64,000 nucleotides of DNA from Planctomycetaceae bacterium. GTDB lineage: Bacteria > Planctomycetota > Planctomycetia > Planctomycetales > Planctomycetaceae. Of the stretch, positions 55,391 through 64,000 are shown piece after piece; the first letter of the stretch is position 1, and each line of letters starts with the position of its first letter. Made by a program: the position numbers and the translations under genes. Where the stretch lies: contig JABISG010000147.1 in the NCBI GenBank assembly GCA_018699955.1, forward strand, positions 1 through 64,000, read 5' to 3'. The notes under the pieces are model-generated. The model had not been told where the DNA came from. It searched no databases and was given only the letters and a program-made list of their open reading frames with translations.

Positions 55391-57037
55391 ATGACTACAC
55401 CGTACGAAGAAATCGTCCAATCGCTTCGGCAGGCGTTTCCCAAGCCGGTCTCCGACCGGATGCACGATGCGTATTTCGTGTTCTCGTTCATGCGTGCTTT
55501 GGATCGCGTCGATGCGATGAAGTCGGCCAGCCCGATTCTGGGGGAGCCGGAAGATCCCGATTTCGATGCCGCCCGCCTCGCGCGGATGGCCGACGATCCA
55601 CAGACGCTGGAAGAGGTGTCGGCACAGCTTGTCGATCGGCTTTTGGGCATGTTTATCTGGGGGCATCCGCGGTCGCAAATCAACGTTGTCCCGTCGCCCA
55701 CCATTCCCAGCATCATCGGCGGCATGCTGCCTTCCATCTACAATCCCAATCTCTGCAGCGACGAATCGTCGCGTGGCGTGGCGGCTACCGAAATTGAAGC
55801 GACCGCCATGACCGCCGATCTCGTTGGCTACGACGCCGCGAGCGCCGGTGGCGTATTCACCTTTGGCGGCACCGGCACGCTGATGTACGCAACGCGAATT
55901 GGACTCGAAAAGGCCTGTCCCAATACGGGGGAAACCGGGCTGCGCGAACCGGCGGTCATTGTCTGTTCCGATCAGGCGCATTACGCCTGCCGCACGATTG
56001 CCGCCTGGATGGGGCTGGGCGAACAGAATGTGATCGCCGTGCCAACGACCGACGAAAACGAAATTCGCCCCTGCCTGCTCGAATCGTTTCTGCGCGATGT
56101 GTTGAAAGAGGGCCGGAGGATTGCCTGTATCGTTGCCACTATGGGGACCACCGATGCGTTTGGGTTGGACGATTTGCAGGCGATCCGCGAGATTCGCGAT
56201 ACCCTCGTTGATGAATTCGATCTCGATTACGTGCCACATCTTCACGCCGACGCTGTGATTGGCTGGGCCTGGAGCGTATTCAACGATTACGATTTTGAAG
56301 AGAACCCGCTCGGATTCCAGCATCGCACGGTCCGTTCGTTGGCGGGGACAGCGCGGCGGATTCAGCATCTTTCATTGGCCGACTCGATTGGCGTCGATTT
56401 TCACAAAACAGGATTCACGCCCTACGTGTCGAGTTTGTTCATAGCAAAGGATGCGGCCGATCTCAGTCGGATTGCCCGTGCCGATGAATCGATGCCCTAT
56501 CTGTTTCAGTCGGGACATTACCACCCCGGCAAGTTCACGCTGGAGACAACTCGCAGTGGATCGGGGCCGATGGCGGCGTTGGCGAACCTGTTGTTGTTCG
56601 GCCGGCAGGGATTGCAGGCGTTGTTGGGACATTTGGTGACAATGGCCGAGGTGCTTCGCGAACACCTGGAAGGTCATTCCGCCACGCATGTGTTGAACGG
56701 CGCGAACTTCGGACCGGTGACGCTGTTTCGCGTTTATCCCGATGGGGTTGATACGTTTAGTGTGCCGAACCGTGAAATGAACGACATTGGCTACCGCGAC
56801 CAACTGTTGGCCCACAACGATTACAACCGACGAATCTTTGAGATCATCAACCGCGAAGCACTGAAGGGCAGGGGAGTGGTCATCTCGCTGACCGACTGCT
56901 ACCGCGAGACATCCTACGGTGAGCCAGTTGTTGGTTTGAAGTCCTACATCATGAGCCCGTTTTCCGAGGAGAAGTACGTCGATTACGTCCTCGATTCCAT
57001 CGCACAAGCTCGCGACGAGGAGCGGGAGGCGAAGTGA
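55391..57037 (+). CDS. PLP-dependent group II decarboxylase-like protein
   Basis: A 548-residue pyridoxal-phosphate enzyme of the glutamate/aromatic decarboxylase group. [20 protein letters not shown] binds cofactor phosphate, [18 protein letters not shown] stacks the ring (His), [12 protein letters not shown] holds the Asp, and Lys339 in [10 protein letters not shown] forms the Schiff base. The C-terminal domain is longer than in small decarboxylases. Substrate is not clear. The ATG 55391 is used; the frame starts 15 codons earlier. Confidence 0.85.
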   Translation: MTTPYEEIVQSLRQAFPKPVSDRMHDAYFVFSFMRALDRVDAMKSASPILGEPEDPDFDAARLARMADDPQTLEEVSAQLVDRLLGMFIWGHPRSQINVVPSPTIPSIIGGMLPSIYNPNLCSDESSRGVAATEIEATAMTADLVGYDAASAGGVFTFGGTGTLMYATRIGLEKACPNTGETGLREPAVIVCSDQAHYACRTIAAWMGLGEQNVIAVPTTDENEIRPCLLESFLRDVLKEGRRIACIVATMGTTDAFGLDDLQAIREIRDTLVDEFDLDYVPHLHADAVIGWAWSVFNDYDFEENPLGFQHRTVRSLAGTARRIQHLSLADSIGVDFHKTGFTPYVSSLFIAKDAADLSRIARADESMPYLFQSGHYHPGKFTLETTRSGSGPMAALANLLLFGRQGLQALLGHLVTMAEVLREHLEGHSATHVLNGANFGPVTLFRVYPDGVDTFSVPNREMNDIGYRDQLLAHNDYNRRIFEIINREALKGRGVVISLTDCYRETSYGEPVVGLKSYIMSPFSEEKYVDYVLDSIAQARDEEREAK

Positions 57038-57051
57038 TGCACGACGATTCC

Positions 57052-57081
57052 AATTCCAGCGGGCCGCGTCCCGCGGGAATT
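57052..57081. repeat. palindromic hairpin after the PLP gene
   Basis: AATTCC-A-GCGGG, loop CCGCGT, CCCGC-G-GGAATT with 11 pairs and one opposed mismatch. It lies 14 bases after the PLP stop and before proA. Its core GCGGGCCGCGTCCCGC resembles the GC-rich hairpins at 11601 and 23320 but lacks their tail. Confidence 0.6.
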
Positions 57082-57222
57082 CCCTGCCGTGATCGCACGT
57101 TGACACATAATTCGACATTGCGGATACTTCACCATGTGGGGGTTTCGCGTCTGAAATGATGTGTTCCCCATGAAACACCCCAGTTTTCGCACGTTTTTCC
57201 TGTTCCGTGACCGGTTCTCGTA

Positions 57223-58482
57223 ATGGCTGACTTGGAAGAATACACAAAAGAGGTTGCTTTGCGCGCCCGCGATGCGTCGCGTGAATTGGCGACCGCGACC
57301 GGAAATCAGAAGATCGATTGGCTCCGGCGGTCGGCTGCGTTGATCCGATCGCGCACTGCCGAACTGCAGCGGGCCAACGCTCAGGACATTGAAAAGGCTC
57401 CGGAATACGATCTCAGTCCGGCCGCCATCGATCGCCTGCGGCTCACCGATGATCGACTCGAAGCGATTGCCGCAGCGCTGGAAGAGATCGTGATGCTGCC
57501 CGATCCGATCGGCGAGATCATCGACAGCAGCGTCCGACCGAACGGCCTGTTTGTAACGCGTGTCCGTGTGCCGCTGGGTGTCGTTTTCTTCATTTATGAA
57601 TCACGGCCGAACGTTACCGTCGATGCGGCCGCGTTGTGTGTGAAGAGCGGCAATGCGGTGATTCTGCGTGGCGGCAAAGAGGCGTTTCACAGCAACCGGG
57701 CGTTACACGCTTTGCTCAGCGAAGCGCTGGTCGATGCCGGCCTACCGGCTCATGCCGTCCAGTTGGTGGAAACGACCGACCGCGAGGCTGTGGGGCATTT
57801 CCTGAAACTCAACGACTATATCGACGTCACAATTCCGCGGGGCGGCAAGTCGCTCATTGAACGCGTTGCTGCCGAAGCGACGATGCCGGTCATCAAACAT
57901 TTCGACGGCGTTTGTCACGTGTATGTCGATGGTGGTGCCGATGCGAAAATGGCCCGCGAGATTACCGTGAACAGCAAATGCCAGCGAACCGGCGTTTGCA
58001 ATACGGCGGAATCGCTGCTGGTTGACGCGGCAATTGCCGATTCGTTTCTTCCCGAGGTCGCCGCCGCACTCGAAGAGCAGGGCGTGGAACTGCGCTGCTG
58101 CGAACGGTCTCGCGCAATTCTTCCGAATTCAAAACCGGCGACTGAAGAAGACTTCCGCACCGAGTATCTTGATTTGATTCTCTCAATTGCTGTCGTCGAT
58201 GATATCGAAGCGGCAATCGCACACATCAACGAATACGGTTCACATCACACCGATGCGATCGTCACCAACGATTTGGCGGCGTCGCAGAGGTTCACCGCTG
58301 CGGTCGATTCGGCTGCCGTTCACGTCAACGTGAGTACGCGATTTAACGATGGCGGCGAGTATGGTCTCGGCGCAGAAATTGGAATTAGTACCGACAAGTT
58401 TCACGCCCGTGGTCCCTGTGGGCTGCGGGAACTCACCAGCTACAAATACATCGTCCACGGCAGCGGTCAGATTCGAGGATGA
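57223..58482 (+). CDS. proA: glutamate-5-semialdehyde dehydrogenase (ProA)
   Basis: A 419-residue cytosolic enzyme of proline biosynthesis reducing gamma-glutamyl phosphate with NADPH. The catalytic Cys259 lies in [14 protein letters not shown], with [22 protein letters not shown] and the C-terminal [17 protein letters not shown](R/x)ELTSYKYI region, split here, all typical. proB is not in the window. Convincing length and full motif set. Confidence 0.95.
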   Translation: MADLEEYTKEVALRARDASRELATATGNQKIDWLRRSAALIRSRTAELQRANAQDIEKAPEYDLSPAAIDRLRLTDDRLEAIAAALEEIVMLPDPIGEIIDSSVRPNGLFVTRVRVPLGVVFFIYESRPNVTVDAAALCVKSGNAVILRGGKEAFHSNRALHALLSEALVDAGLPAHAVQLVETTDREAVGHFLKLNDYIDVTIPRGGKSLIERVAAEATMPVIKHFDGVCHVYVDGGADAKMAREITVNSKCQRTGVCNTAESLLVDAAIADSFLPEVAAALEEQGVELRCCERSRAILPNSKPATEEDFRTEYLDLILSIAVVDDIEAAIAHINEYGSHHTDAIVTNDLAASQRFTAAVDSAAVHVNVSTRFNDGGEYGLGAEIGISTDKFHARGPCGLRELTSYKYIVHGSGQIRG

Positions 58483-58525
58483 ACGGCTGACCGGCGTTTG
58501 CGATTTTCCCCTCTAAAAGTCATGG

Positions 58526-59068
58526 ATGACTTCGATGACGGATCAACATGCCAGCCGCCGCATGCGGGCAATTTGCCTGTTTGTGATTCTCGCCAGTTGC
58601 ATTGGTTGCGACCGCGCGTCCAAGGAGTTGGCGACGTCCCGCTTGAAGGGTCAGGCAGGGCATTCGTATCTCAGCGACTGTGTTCGCGTTCAGTATGCCG
58701 AGAACCCCGGTGCGTTTCTGGGCGTCGGCGGTTCTCTTTCGCCGCAGATCCGGTTCTGGTTGCTGGTGGTTGTCAACGTACTCTTTCTGTCGGTCGTCGC
58801 CTATCTACTTGTCGCAAAGTGGGATATGCCTGCGGCGCGGTTTGCGGCGCTTGCGTTTCTGTTGGCCGGCGGGATCGGCAATCTCATTGATCGCGTTGGC
58901 CACGACGGTTTGGTCATCGACTTCTTGAATCTGGGCATCGGCCCAGTTCGCACGGGCATTTTCAATGTGGCCGACGTTGCCATCACTGTCGGCGCGATTG
59001 CGTTGTTTTTTCTCTATCCACGGGCGAATGAGCAGCAAGAAGCCGCTGTTTCTGGCAGGACTCCGTAA
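58526..59068 (+). CDS. lspA: lipoprotein signal peptidase (LspA, signal peptidase II)
   Basis: A 180-residue inner-membrane aspartyl peptidase with four helices that cleaves lipoprotein signal peptides. Motifs: DRASK at 29-33, ENPGAFLGVGGSL, GGIGNLIDR with the catalytic Asp, and FNVADVAITVG with the second catalytic Asp. Several ATGs stand together at 58522-58535, so the start is uncertain by a few codons. It follows proA by 43 bases and precedes a terminator. Confidence 0.93.
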   Translation: MTSMTDQHASRRMRAICLFVILASCIGCDRASKELATSRLKGQAGHSYLSDCVRVQYAENPGAFLGVGGSLSPQIRFWLLVVVNVLFLSVVAYLLVAKWDMPAARFAALAFLLAGGIGNLIDRVGHDGLVIDFLNLGIGPVRTGIFNVADVAITVGAIALFFLYPRANEQQEAAVSGRTP

Positions 59069-59081
59069 GACACAAAACAGA

Positions 59082-59116
59082 AGCCCGGTTTCGTGAAGGA
59101 ATCGGGTTTTTTGTCA
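59082..59116 (+). terminator. rho-independent terminator after lspA
   Basis: Stem GCCCGGTTT/GAATCGGGT with G.T pairs, loop about CGTGAAG, followed by TTTTTT. It lies between lspA and fliM, and shares the CCCGGTTTC core with the hairpin at 18328. Confidence 0.8.
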
Positions 59117-59135
59117 CCTCGTTGGGAGGTTCTTC

Positions 59136-60227
59136 ATGGCCGATGTTTTAAGCCAATCTGAAGTGGAAACCCTGTTGGCTGCGCTCGATCCGGCAGCCTC
59201 CGAAGGCCAGTCGTCGGGAGGCGGTCGGCCACGCGAGGACATGATCGATGCGCAAGTCAGCCTCTACGATTTCAAACGGCCCGAACGCGTCAGCAAAGAG
59301 CAAATGCGGGCCTTTCAGGCGCTGCACGACGGTTTCAGCCGTGAGTTCGGGGCAACGTTGTCCGGCATGCTGCGGACGATTGTCGAAGTCAAACTGATTA
59401 GTGTCGATCAGCTAACGTATAGCGAATTTGTTTTCAGTCTGGAAAACCCCACCTGCTTCAATCTGTTGTGGTCGGCAGGACTCGAAGGCAGCATCATCCT
59501 CGATTTGAACCCGTCGATTATCTTTCCAATTTTTGACCGGTTGCTCGGCGGTGGAAGAGCGCAGCACACACATTACCCCAGTCGCCCGCTGACAGGGATT
59601 GAACTGAAACTGCTCACGCGCATTACCGATCAGGCCATCAACGGTCTGGAAAAATCCTGGAGCAATCTGTGCCAGCTCGACCTCAAGGTGACGCAGGTTG
59701 AAAGTAACCCGCAGCTCATTCAGATTGTGCCTCCGAACGAAGTGATTGTGCTGATCAGTTTCGAGGTCATCATGGGAGAGATGCGGGGCATTATGAATCT
59801 CTGCATGCCGTTTAACACCATCGAGCCGTTGTCCGGAAAGCTCTCGTCCGACACGTGGTCGTCGTACACAAAACGCGCAGTCGATCCAACGCAAAAACTG
59901 AACCTGGAATCCGGTGTCAAACAGGCGAAGGTCGAGATGGTTGTGCAGTTGGCGTCAACGAAACTTTCGACGGCGGAATTTCGTGGCCTCGGGGTCGGCG
60001 ACGTCATTATGACCGAACAGCCCTCCGAAGGGGGACTGTCGGTCTCAGTCGAGGGACGCCCCATGTTTTCGGGAGCCGCCGGAGCATACAAAGGTCACAA
60101 GGCCGTCCAAATCGGCCAGCCCATTGCGCGGCTGGAAGATGAAGTTGGACGGCAATTGCAGGAGATGCTGGCAAATAATGCAGGAACTTCGGAACAGGAT
60201 ACCGCTGTCAGTCCGGTGGTTGCTTAG
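59136..60227 (+). CDS. fliM: flagellar motor switch protein FliM
   Basis: A 363-residue C-ring protein of the flagellar rotor. The N-terminus [13 protein letters not shown] is the CheY-binding region; then [28 protein letters not shown] (in pieces), [22 protein letters not shown], and a C-terminal SpoA-like domain ([21 protein letters not shown]). GGGAGG lies six bases before the ATG. No other flagellar gene is adjacent, so fliM stands alone here after the lspA terminator. Confidence 0.94.
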   Translation: MADVLSQSEVETLLAALDPAASEGQSSGGGRPREDMIDAQVSLYDFKRPERVSKEQMRAFQALHDGFSREFGATLSGMLRTIVEVKLISVDQLTYSEFVFSLENPTCFNLLWSAGLEGSIILDLNPSIIFPIFDRLLGGGRAQHTHYPSRPLTGIELKLLTRITDQAINGLEKSWSNLCQLDLKVTQVESNPQLIQIVPPNEVIVLISFEVIMGEMRGIMNLCMPFNTIEPLSGKLSSDTWSSYTKRAVDPTQKLNLESGVKQAKVEMVVQLASTKLSTAEFRGLGVGDVIMTEQPSEGGLSVSVEGRPMFSGAAGAYKGHKAVQIGQPIARLEDEVGRQLQEMLANNAGTSEQDTAVSPVVA

Positions 60228-60254
60228 AGCCGGAAGTCGGATGGAGACTCTTGA

Positions 60255-61007
60255 CTACTTGATGGTCCCCCAGATCTTCTGCATCAGCACAAACATCGTG
60301 GGGTCGTGCTCTTTCAATTCGGCACGGACGAAGGGGTAGAAATCGTTCACGCCGAAATAGGCCTCGGTCGATTCGGCAAAGTACTCTTTGTGGTTCGTCA
60401 GCGCGTAATGTCTGACCTTTGCGCCGGTGAAGAGCAGCACCTTGTCGTAGATCCCTTTTCCTTTGGCGTCGTCATACGCCGCGACGATTGCTGGTTGGTC
60501 GAAGCTCAAGACCTGATCGTGATATGAGTGCGCCAACTCGTGCAGGACGACATAGGGATGCTTGGCCCACATTCTGCGGTCGAATAATTGTTTCGCGCGC
60601 GGAATGTGAACGTGATTCACCAGCCGGGGATCGTGTCCGTGGGCAACCAACCAACCACGGCCGGGATGATACTGCATGTTGCCCAGTTTCGGGTTATCCA
60701 ACTCGACCCAGATCCGCAGCTTCTGCAACTGCTTCACGCGATCTTCTGCCACGATGTATTTGACGCGTTGCAGATGATTCGCCAACGCCTCGAATGCTTT
60801 CTTGCCGGTCGCTTCGTGTTCTTTCGTCAGCAACTGCGGATCGACGGCAATCGTCCATCCTTCGATTTGTTTTTCGATCGGGTCATAGAATTCCGGCTTA
60901 TCGGCGGCGGTCAGTTGGCCGCTGCAGCAAACGACCAGAAGGAACGCCAAACACTTCAGTTGGAGTTTGGATGCAAAAGCGGAATTGGTTCGTGCTGTAT
61001 GTTTCAT
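60255..61007 (-). CDS. secreted zinc-metallopeptidase-like protein (HELAH)
   Basis: A 250-residue exported protein. The signal ends near residue 34 (LTAA). The zinc motif HELAH is at residues 156-160, in PYVVLHELAHSYHDQ, with KEYFAESTEAYFG downstream supplying a likely third Glu ligand. That fits the gluzincin-like pattern of peptidases; planctomycete relatives are uncharacterised. The open frame extends far upstream (to 61598) but only the ATG at 61007 opens a signal peptide. It ends 27 bases from the fliM stop. Confidence 0.75.
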   Translation of the reverse strand: MKHTARTNSAFASKLQLKCLAFLLVVCCSGQLTAADKPEFYDPIEKQIEGWTIAVDPQLLTKEHEATGKKAFEALANHLQRVKYIVAEDRVKQLQKLRIWVELDNPKLGNMQYHPGRGWLVAHGHDPRLVNHVHIPRAKQLFDRRMWAKHPYVVLHELAHSYHDQVLSFDQPAIVAAYDDAKGKGIYDKVLLFTGAKVRHYALTNHKEYFAESTEAYFGVNDFYPFVRAELKEHDPTMFVLMQKIWGTIK

Positions 61008-61260
61008 AATTTCGTTTTCTCGCAAGCGGGGATCGAACGTTCGCGCGGTTGCATTCTGCGGCAATTCTCGGCACGCAACACAATGAACCAGTGTAGTCAC
61101 GACGGCAGGGTACGCACCAGCGTCGGATGATTGTAATTGCGACAGTCGAACGGTCCTCGGGCAGAGATGCGAGGAAGCGTGACTGTGGCCGCCCCCCGCA
61201 ATACAGAGCAGTGATGCGATATTATTCGGCCCTCGGGTGCCACTGAGAACCGCCGAGACG

Positions 61261-61830
61261 CTACTCGGTGCGGTGATACGCTTCCACAAACTCAACGAGC
61301 AATGCAAACGCTTCTTGTTCGGCGGGGCCGGCTGTCTTCTCGACGGGGACACGCAGTGCGGCGAATTGCGACTCGATTTCTTCGCGCGGCAACATATGCA
61401 CGCGGGTGGCGAGGACGGCCGCTTCGAGGACGGCGTGCTTGGCTCGATTGAACCCGAAGAAATCGCGCAGTCGCCCGCGGTGAACGACGACGGCATTAAG
61501 TTCAGCACGGTCGCTGCTGTCGTCAATCGATGCGACTTCGAACTCGTACCAGCGACAGGCGGAGCGGAGTACGGCGCCGTCGATAGTTTCGGCCGCAAAT
61601 GTCTCGGGCGTTTCGGTGAGTGCGCCGATGGCCGCCTTCGCGATCAACAACACGTCATCGACGACGTGTAACACGCCGGCCGGTCGTTCTTTCAGATTCG
61701 CAAATGTTCGCGACGTCTGAAACGGACGCAGCAGCAGTTTCGACATCGACTCGTCAACAATCGGCCCCATTGGAGCAACGTTGATTTCACCGTCGCGGTC
61801 GAGCGTTGTGACAATACCTTCGAGAATCAT
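61261..61830 (-). CDS. DUF447 family protein (FMN-binding split barrel-like)
   Basis: A 189-residue soluble protein. MILEGIVTTLDRDGEINVAPMGP begins the family in pieces; FQTSRTFANLKERPAGVLHVVDDVLL and HRGRLRDFFGFNRAKHAVLEAAVLATR are the later conserved blocks. DUF447 proteins are split-barrel flavin-binding-like proteins found in archaea and in bacteria with tetrahydromethanopterin-linked metabolism; a role there is suggested, not shown. ATG 61830 fits the family start better than the open frame beginning at 61884. Confidence 0.82.
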   Translation of the reverse strand: MILEGIVTTLDRDGEINVAPMGPIVDESMSKLLLRPFQTSRTFANLKERPAGVLHVVDDVLLIAKAAIGALTETPETFAAETIDGAVLRSACRWYEFEVASIDDSSDRAELNAVVVHRGRLRDFFGFNRAKHAVLEAAVLATRVHMLPREEIESQFAALRVPVEKTAGPAEQEAFALLVEFVEAYHRTE

Positions 61831-61909
61831 TTGGAGAGTCGAGAGACAAGAGTCGAGAAACAAGAGCTGCGTGGCTCTAGACACTAGACTCTAGTCACTC
61901 GTCTCTCGT

Positions 61910-64000
61910 CTAGCGAGTGATTCCGACATAGAAGCTGAAGATTCGCGTTTCGTCGCCGTCTTCGCGGATGAGGGGGACGGCCCAGTCGAAGGCCAGCGGA
62001 ACCGGACCCATTGCGGGGATGGTGATTCTCAGGCCGGCACCGGCGCTCAAACGGAAGGCATCGAAGCCGGTGTCCGGTTCGACCGTTCCGAAGTCGCTGA
62101 ACGTCACCAATTGAATCGTCTCGTTGGCCATCAGCGGGAACATGTACTCGACCGAGCCGATTGCCATCCAGTTACCACCGACGGCAACACCTTGTTGACG
62201 CGGGCCGAGGCCACGGAATTCAAAGCCGCGAAACGTCTGGAATCCGCCGGCAAAGAACCGCTCGAAAATTGGTGTCGTGTCTTCCGTCCAACCGATTTGT
62301 CCGCCAACGGCAATGATGTGGCGTCCACCGCCATCGGGACGGCAGCGAACCGTATAGTACTGTCGGGCTTCAGCCTCGAATCGCGGGTAGTCGAAATCAC
62401 CGAACGCTTGCTCGTAGCTCAGGTCGATCTTGTGACCTTCGCCGGGCAGAAATGCCGAGTCGCGGGTGTCGTGGGTCAATGTGGTGCGGATGGTTGAGAG
62501 GAAACTCTCGCCGACCGAGGCCGCCAATGCCGCAGGTGTGGGGATATCGGGATTGGTGATTTCTACGTTTTCCAATCTCAGTGCTCCGGTGACCGAAATC
62601 TCCGGTGTGAATTGACGGCCCAGGCTAACGCGGCCGCCGGCCCGCGATTCGTCCCAGTCGGGGAAGAAGCGGTCGTAGAAGAATCCACTCACACCCAAAC
62701 TGTAATTCGTATCAAGGAAGTAGGGATCGGTCCAACTGATGAGGTAACGGCTCACAACGTTGCCGGGAACGGCTTCGGCGCGAAATCGTTGTCCGCCGCC
62801 ACGCCAGGCACTGCCGTCGAGAATGTCGCGAAAGCTGGTCGGCGGTCGCAGAATGTTGAAGTTCTGTTCGCTCAGCACGATCGATCCGACGACGCCCGCA
62901 TCGCTGTTCACGCCGACGCCGAACATCAACCGTCCGGTTCGCGCTTCCGTTGCGCGGAAGATCAAATCGACTTCTTCTTCGCTCAGCGGTTCGTAGAGCG
63001 GATCGAGCAGCGGATCGCCCTGCGGGTTGTTGCCGAAGTACGGAAAGCCGGGACGCGCCAGCGGGCCGGGATCGTCGAAACTTTGCCCGCGAATCGTCGG
63101 TGCCATCCACCCTGTCATCGGGCGGATCTTCTTGTATGCGTCTGTGGTGGTCGTTGGTGTCGCTGTCTCAATCGGGACAGGAGCCTGCTGTCGTGGTGAT
63201 GAATCGGATGGATTGGTGGAAATGGCCTGTCCGTCGATGTCAAAACTCGTATGTCCCACTCCGAAGCGTGCCCGGTCCTCGTTCTGGCCACGGACGACGC
63301 CGTTTCGTGCCGGATCGTCGTTTTTGGTAACACGACGAATGTCGACGGTGACGCCGTTCTGCGGATCGCGTTGGAAAATGCCAATTCCGCCCACGCGGGT
63401 CTTGCTGCGTTCAATATCTTTCGGGTTCGCTAAATCGCCCGGATGGATTACCGAACTGTTGAGGACAACCGCACGCTTGGTGTGCGGATTGTCGCCGTTG
63501 ATGACAACATCGACGCGGCGAACGCGATAGACCTTGTCTTCGTCAATGCGGTAAACGAGGTCGGCCACGCCGGGTTCTTCAAGAAATCGCGGGACGGCAT
63601 CGACGCTGGCAAACAGCCGCCCCAACTTCCCGTAGCGGTCTTTGACGTTGGCGATGTCCTTGCTGAGGAAACGCATGTTGAAGGGTTCGCCTTCGGCCAG
63701 TTCCAGATCCTTGCCGAGTTCTTCGCCACTGAAGATGTTGTTGCCGAGAAACTCGACGTTGCGAACTTTGTAGCGGGGGCCTTCGGAGATAATGTACTCG
63801 AATGTGGCTCGCGAGCGGTCTTTATTGAATACGATGTCGTGATCAATCTCGATGTCGAAGTAGCCCAGGTTGTGGTAATACTGACGCAGGGCGGCAATGT
63901 CATCGGGGATTGTGTCCGGTTTGTACAGACCGCCGATGTACCAGAGAACGGCCGTTTTGGTACGGACTTTCGTCTTGAGAACAGGACCGCTGACTTCTTC
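61910..64000 (-). CDS. bamA: BamA-type outer-membrane assembly factor, partial
   Basis: The reading frame is open from 61910 to the window edge with no start seen: 697 codons are visible and the N-terminus lies outside. The visible part holds POTRA domains (RYKVRNVEFLGNNIFSGEEL, then YRVRRVDVVINGDNPHTKR), a Pro/Thr/Ser-rich planctomycete insert (about 63070-63330), and the C-terminal 16-strand barrel with FFAGGFQTFRGFEFRGLGP. A start at 63676 would cut through a POTRA domain and is rejected. It folds outer-membrane proteins such as the barrel protein at 12802. Confidence 0.92.
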   Translation of the reverse strand, partial: EEVSGPVLKTKVRTKTAVLWYIGGLYKPDTIPDDIAALRQYYHNLGYFDIEIDHDIVFNKDRSRATFEYIISEGPRYKVRNVEFLGNNIFSGEELGKDLELAEGEPFNMRFLSKDIANVKDRYGKLGRLFASVDAVPRFLEEPGVADLVYRIDEDKVYRVRRVDVVINGDNPHTKRAVVLNSSVIHPGDLANPKDIERSKTRVGGIGIFQRDPQNGVTVDIRRVTKNDDPARNGVVRGQNEDRARFGVGHTSFDIDGQAISTNPSDSSPRQQAPVPIETATPTTTTDAYKKIRPMTGWMAPTIRGQSFDDPGPLARPGFPYFGNNPQGDPLLDPLYEPLSEEEVDLIFRATEARTGRLMFGVGVNSDAGVVGSIVLSEQNFNILRPPTSFRDILDGSAWRGGGQRFRAEAVPGNVVSRYLISWTDPYFLDTNYSLGVSGFFYDRFFPDWDESRAGGRVSLGRQFTPEISVTGALRLENVEITNPDIPTPAALAASVGESFLSTIRTTLTHDTRDSAFLPGEGHKIDLSYEQAFGDFDYPRFEAEARQYYTVRCRPDGGGRHIIAVGGQIGWTEDTTPIFERFFAGGFQTFRGFEFRGLGPRQQGVAVGGNWMAIGSVEYMFPLMANETIQLVTFSDFGTVEPDTGFDAFRLSAGAGLRITIPAMGPVPLAFDWAVPLIREDGDETRIFSFYVGITR

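Noticed and set aside
60255-61598. 447-codon version of the HELAH protein
   Set aside because: The first 197 codons contain low-complexity Ser/Arg-rich sequence with no signal peptide. The ATG at 61007 opens a normal signal peptide.
61845-61909. Short GAGTCGAGA/ACTCTAGT tandem-like stretch before the DUF447 gene
   Set aside because: The repeats are irregular and no longer than about 10 bases; not enough to call an array or CRISPR.
63448-63676. BamA apparently starting at 63676, and a second frame 63448-63903
   Set aside because: The same reading frame continues without a stop to 64000 and encodes POTRA-like sequence, so 63676 is an internal Met. The other frame is a shadow rich in Ser/Thr.
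1-64000. Search for CRISPR arrays, rRNA, transposases and prophage genes
   Set aside because: No regularly spaced direct repeats, no ribosomal RNA motifs and no transposase, integrase or capsid motifs were found by reading.

Overview
The window is chromosomal DNA of a planctomycete (Planctomycetota, class Planctomycetia-like). The main evidence is two modules pairing a cytochrome-type DUF1549/DUF1553 protein with a DUF1501 protein, plus a TIGR03067 protein, a DUF1559 pilin-like protein, a DUF6800 mini-protein, a DUF6655 protein, and a beta-RFAP synthase of the tetrahydromethanopterin one-carbon pathway. Genes lie on both strands in short operons. Many gaps hold small palindromic repeats. No rRNA, CRISPR array, transposase or phage structural gene was seen.

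Layout. 1-5.5 kb: secreted esterase, TIGR03067 protein, an overlooked 59-residue membrane protein, a DUF4173-like membrane protein and a membrane-anchored zinc-ribbon/GIY-YIG-like protein (accessory). 5.6-9.7 kb: first DUF1501 plus cytochrome/DUF1549/DUF1553 operon. 10-11.6 kb: NitT/TauT-type ABC permease and ATPase without a binding protein. 11.8-15.7 kb: DUF1499 protein, outer-membrane barrel protein, citrate synthase. 15.7-17.3 kb: two-gene TcmP/three-Cys-motif (DUF5131) cassette, the best candidate for a poorly described system. 17.6-21.6 kb: membrane and secreted proteins of unknown function and a DUF6282 hydrolase. 21.8-24.7 kb: tripartite tricarboxylate transporter in which the binding protein is fused to the small membrane subunit. 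24.9-33.2 kb: lipoprotein, DUF1559 protein, ferric-reductase-like membrane protein, phosphoesterase, two alpha/beta hydrolases, DUF6655 protein.

33.4-34.8 kb: tRNA-Ser(GCU) with terminator, followed by a lone Mrr-like nuclease and a STAS protein. 35.2-38.3 kb: uvrA facing an alkyltransferase-like gene, both linked to nucleotide excision repair. 38.7-41.2 kb: methyltransferase, LURP-one-like and DUF456-like proteins. 41.5-44.1 kb: GNAT, CaiB/BaiF CoA-transferase and an SDR whose catalytic Tyr is Phe. 44.1-49.8 kb: second DUF1549/DUF1553-DUF1501-PPC operon. 50-53.8 kb: TIMP-like secreted protein, C45 acyltransferase, Tat phosphoesterase, VWA protein. 53.9-60.2 kb: beta-RFAP synthase, DUF6800, PLP decarboxylase, proA, lspA, fliM. 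60.2-64 kb: zinc peptidase-like protein, DUF447 protein and a BamA gene that runs off the right edge.

No tool was run. Family names come from motif recognition, and domain limits are approximate. Several starts were moved from the longest open frame to a codon with a good Shine-Dalgarno sequence or signal peptide. Four genes use GTG or TTG.
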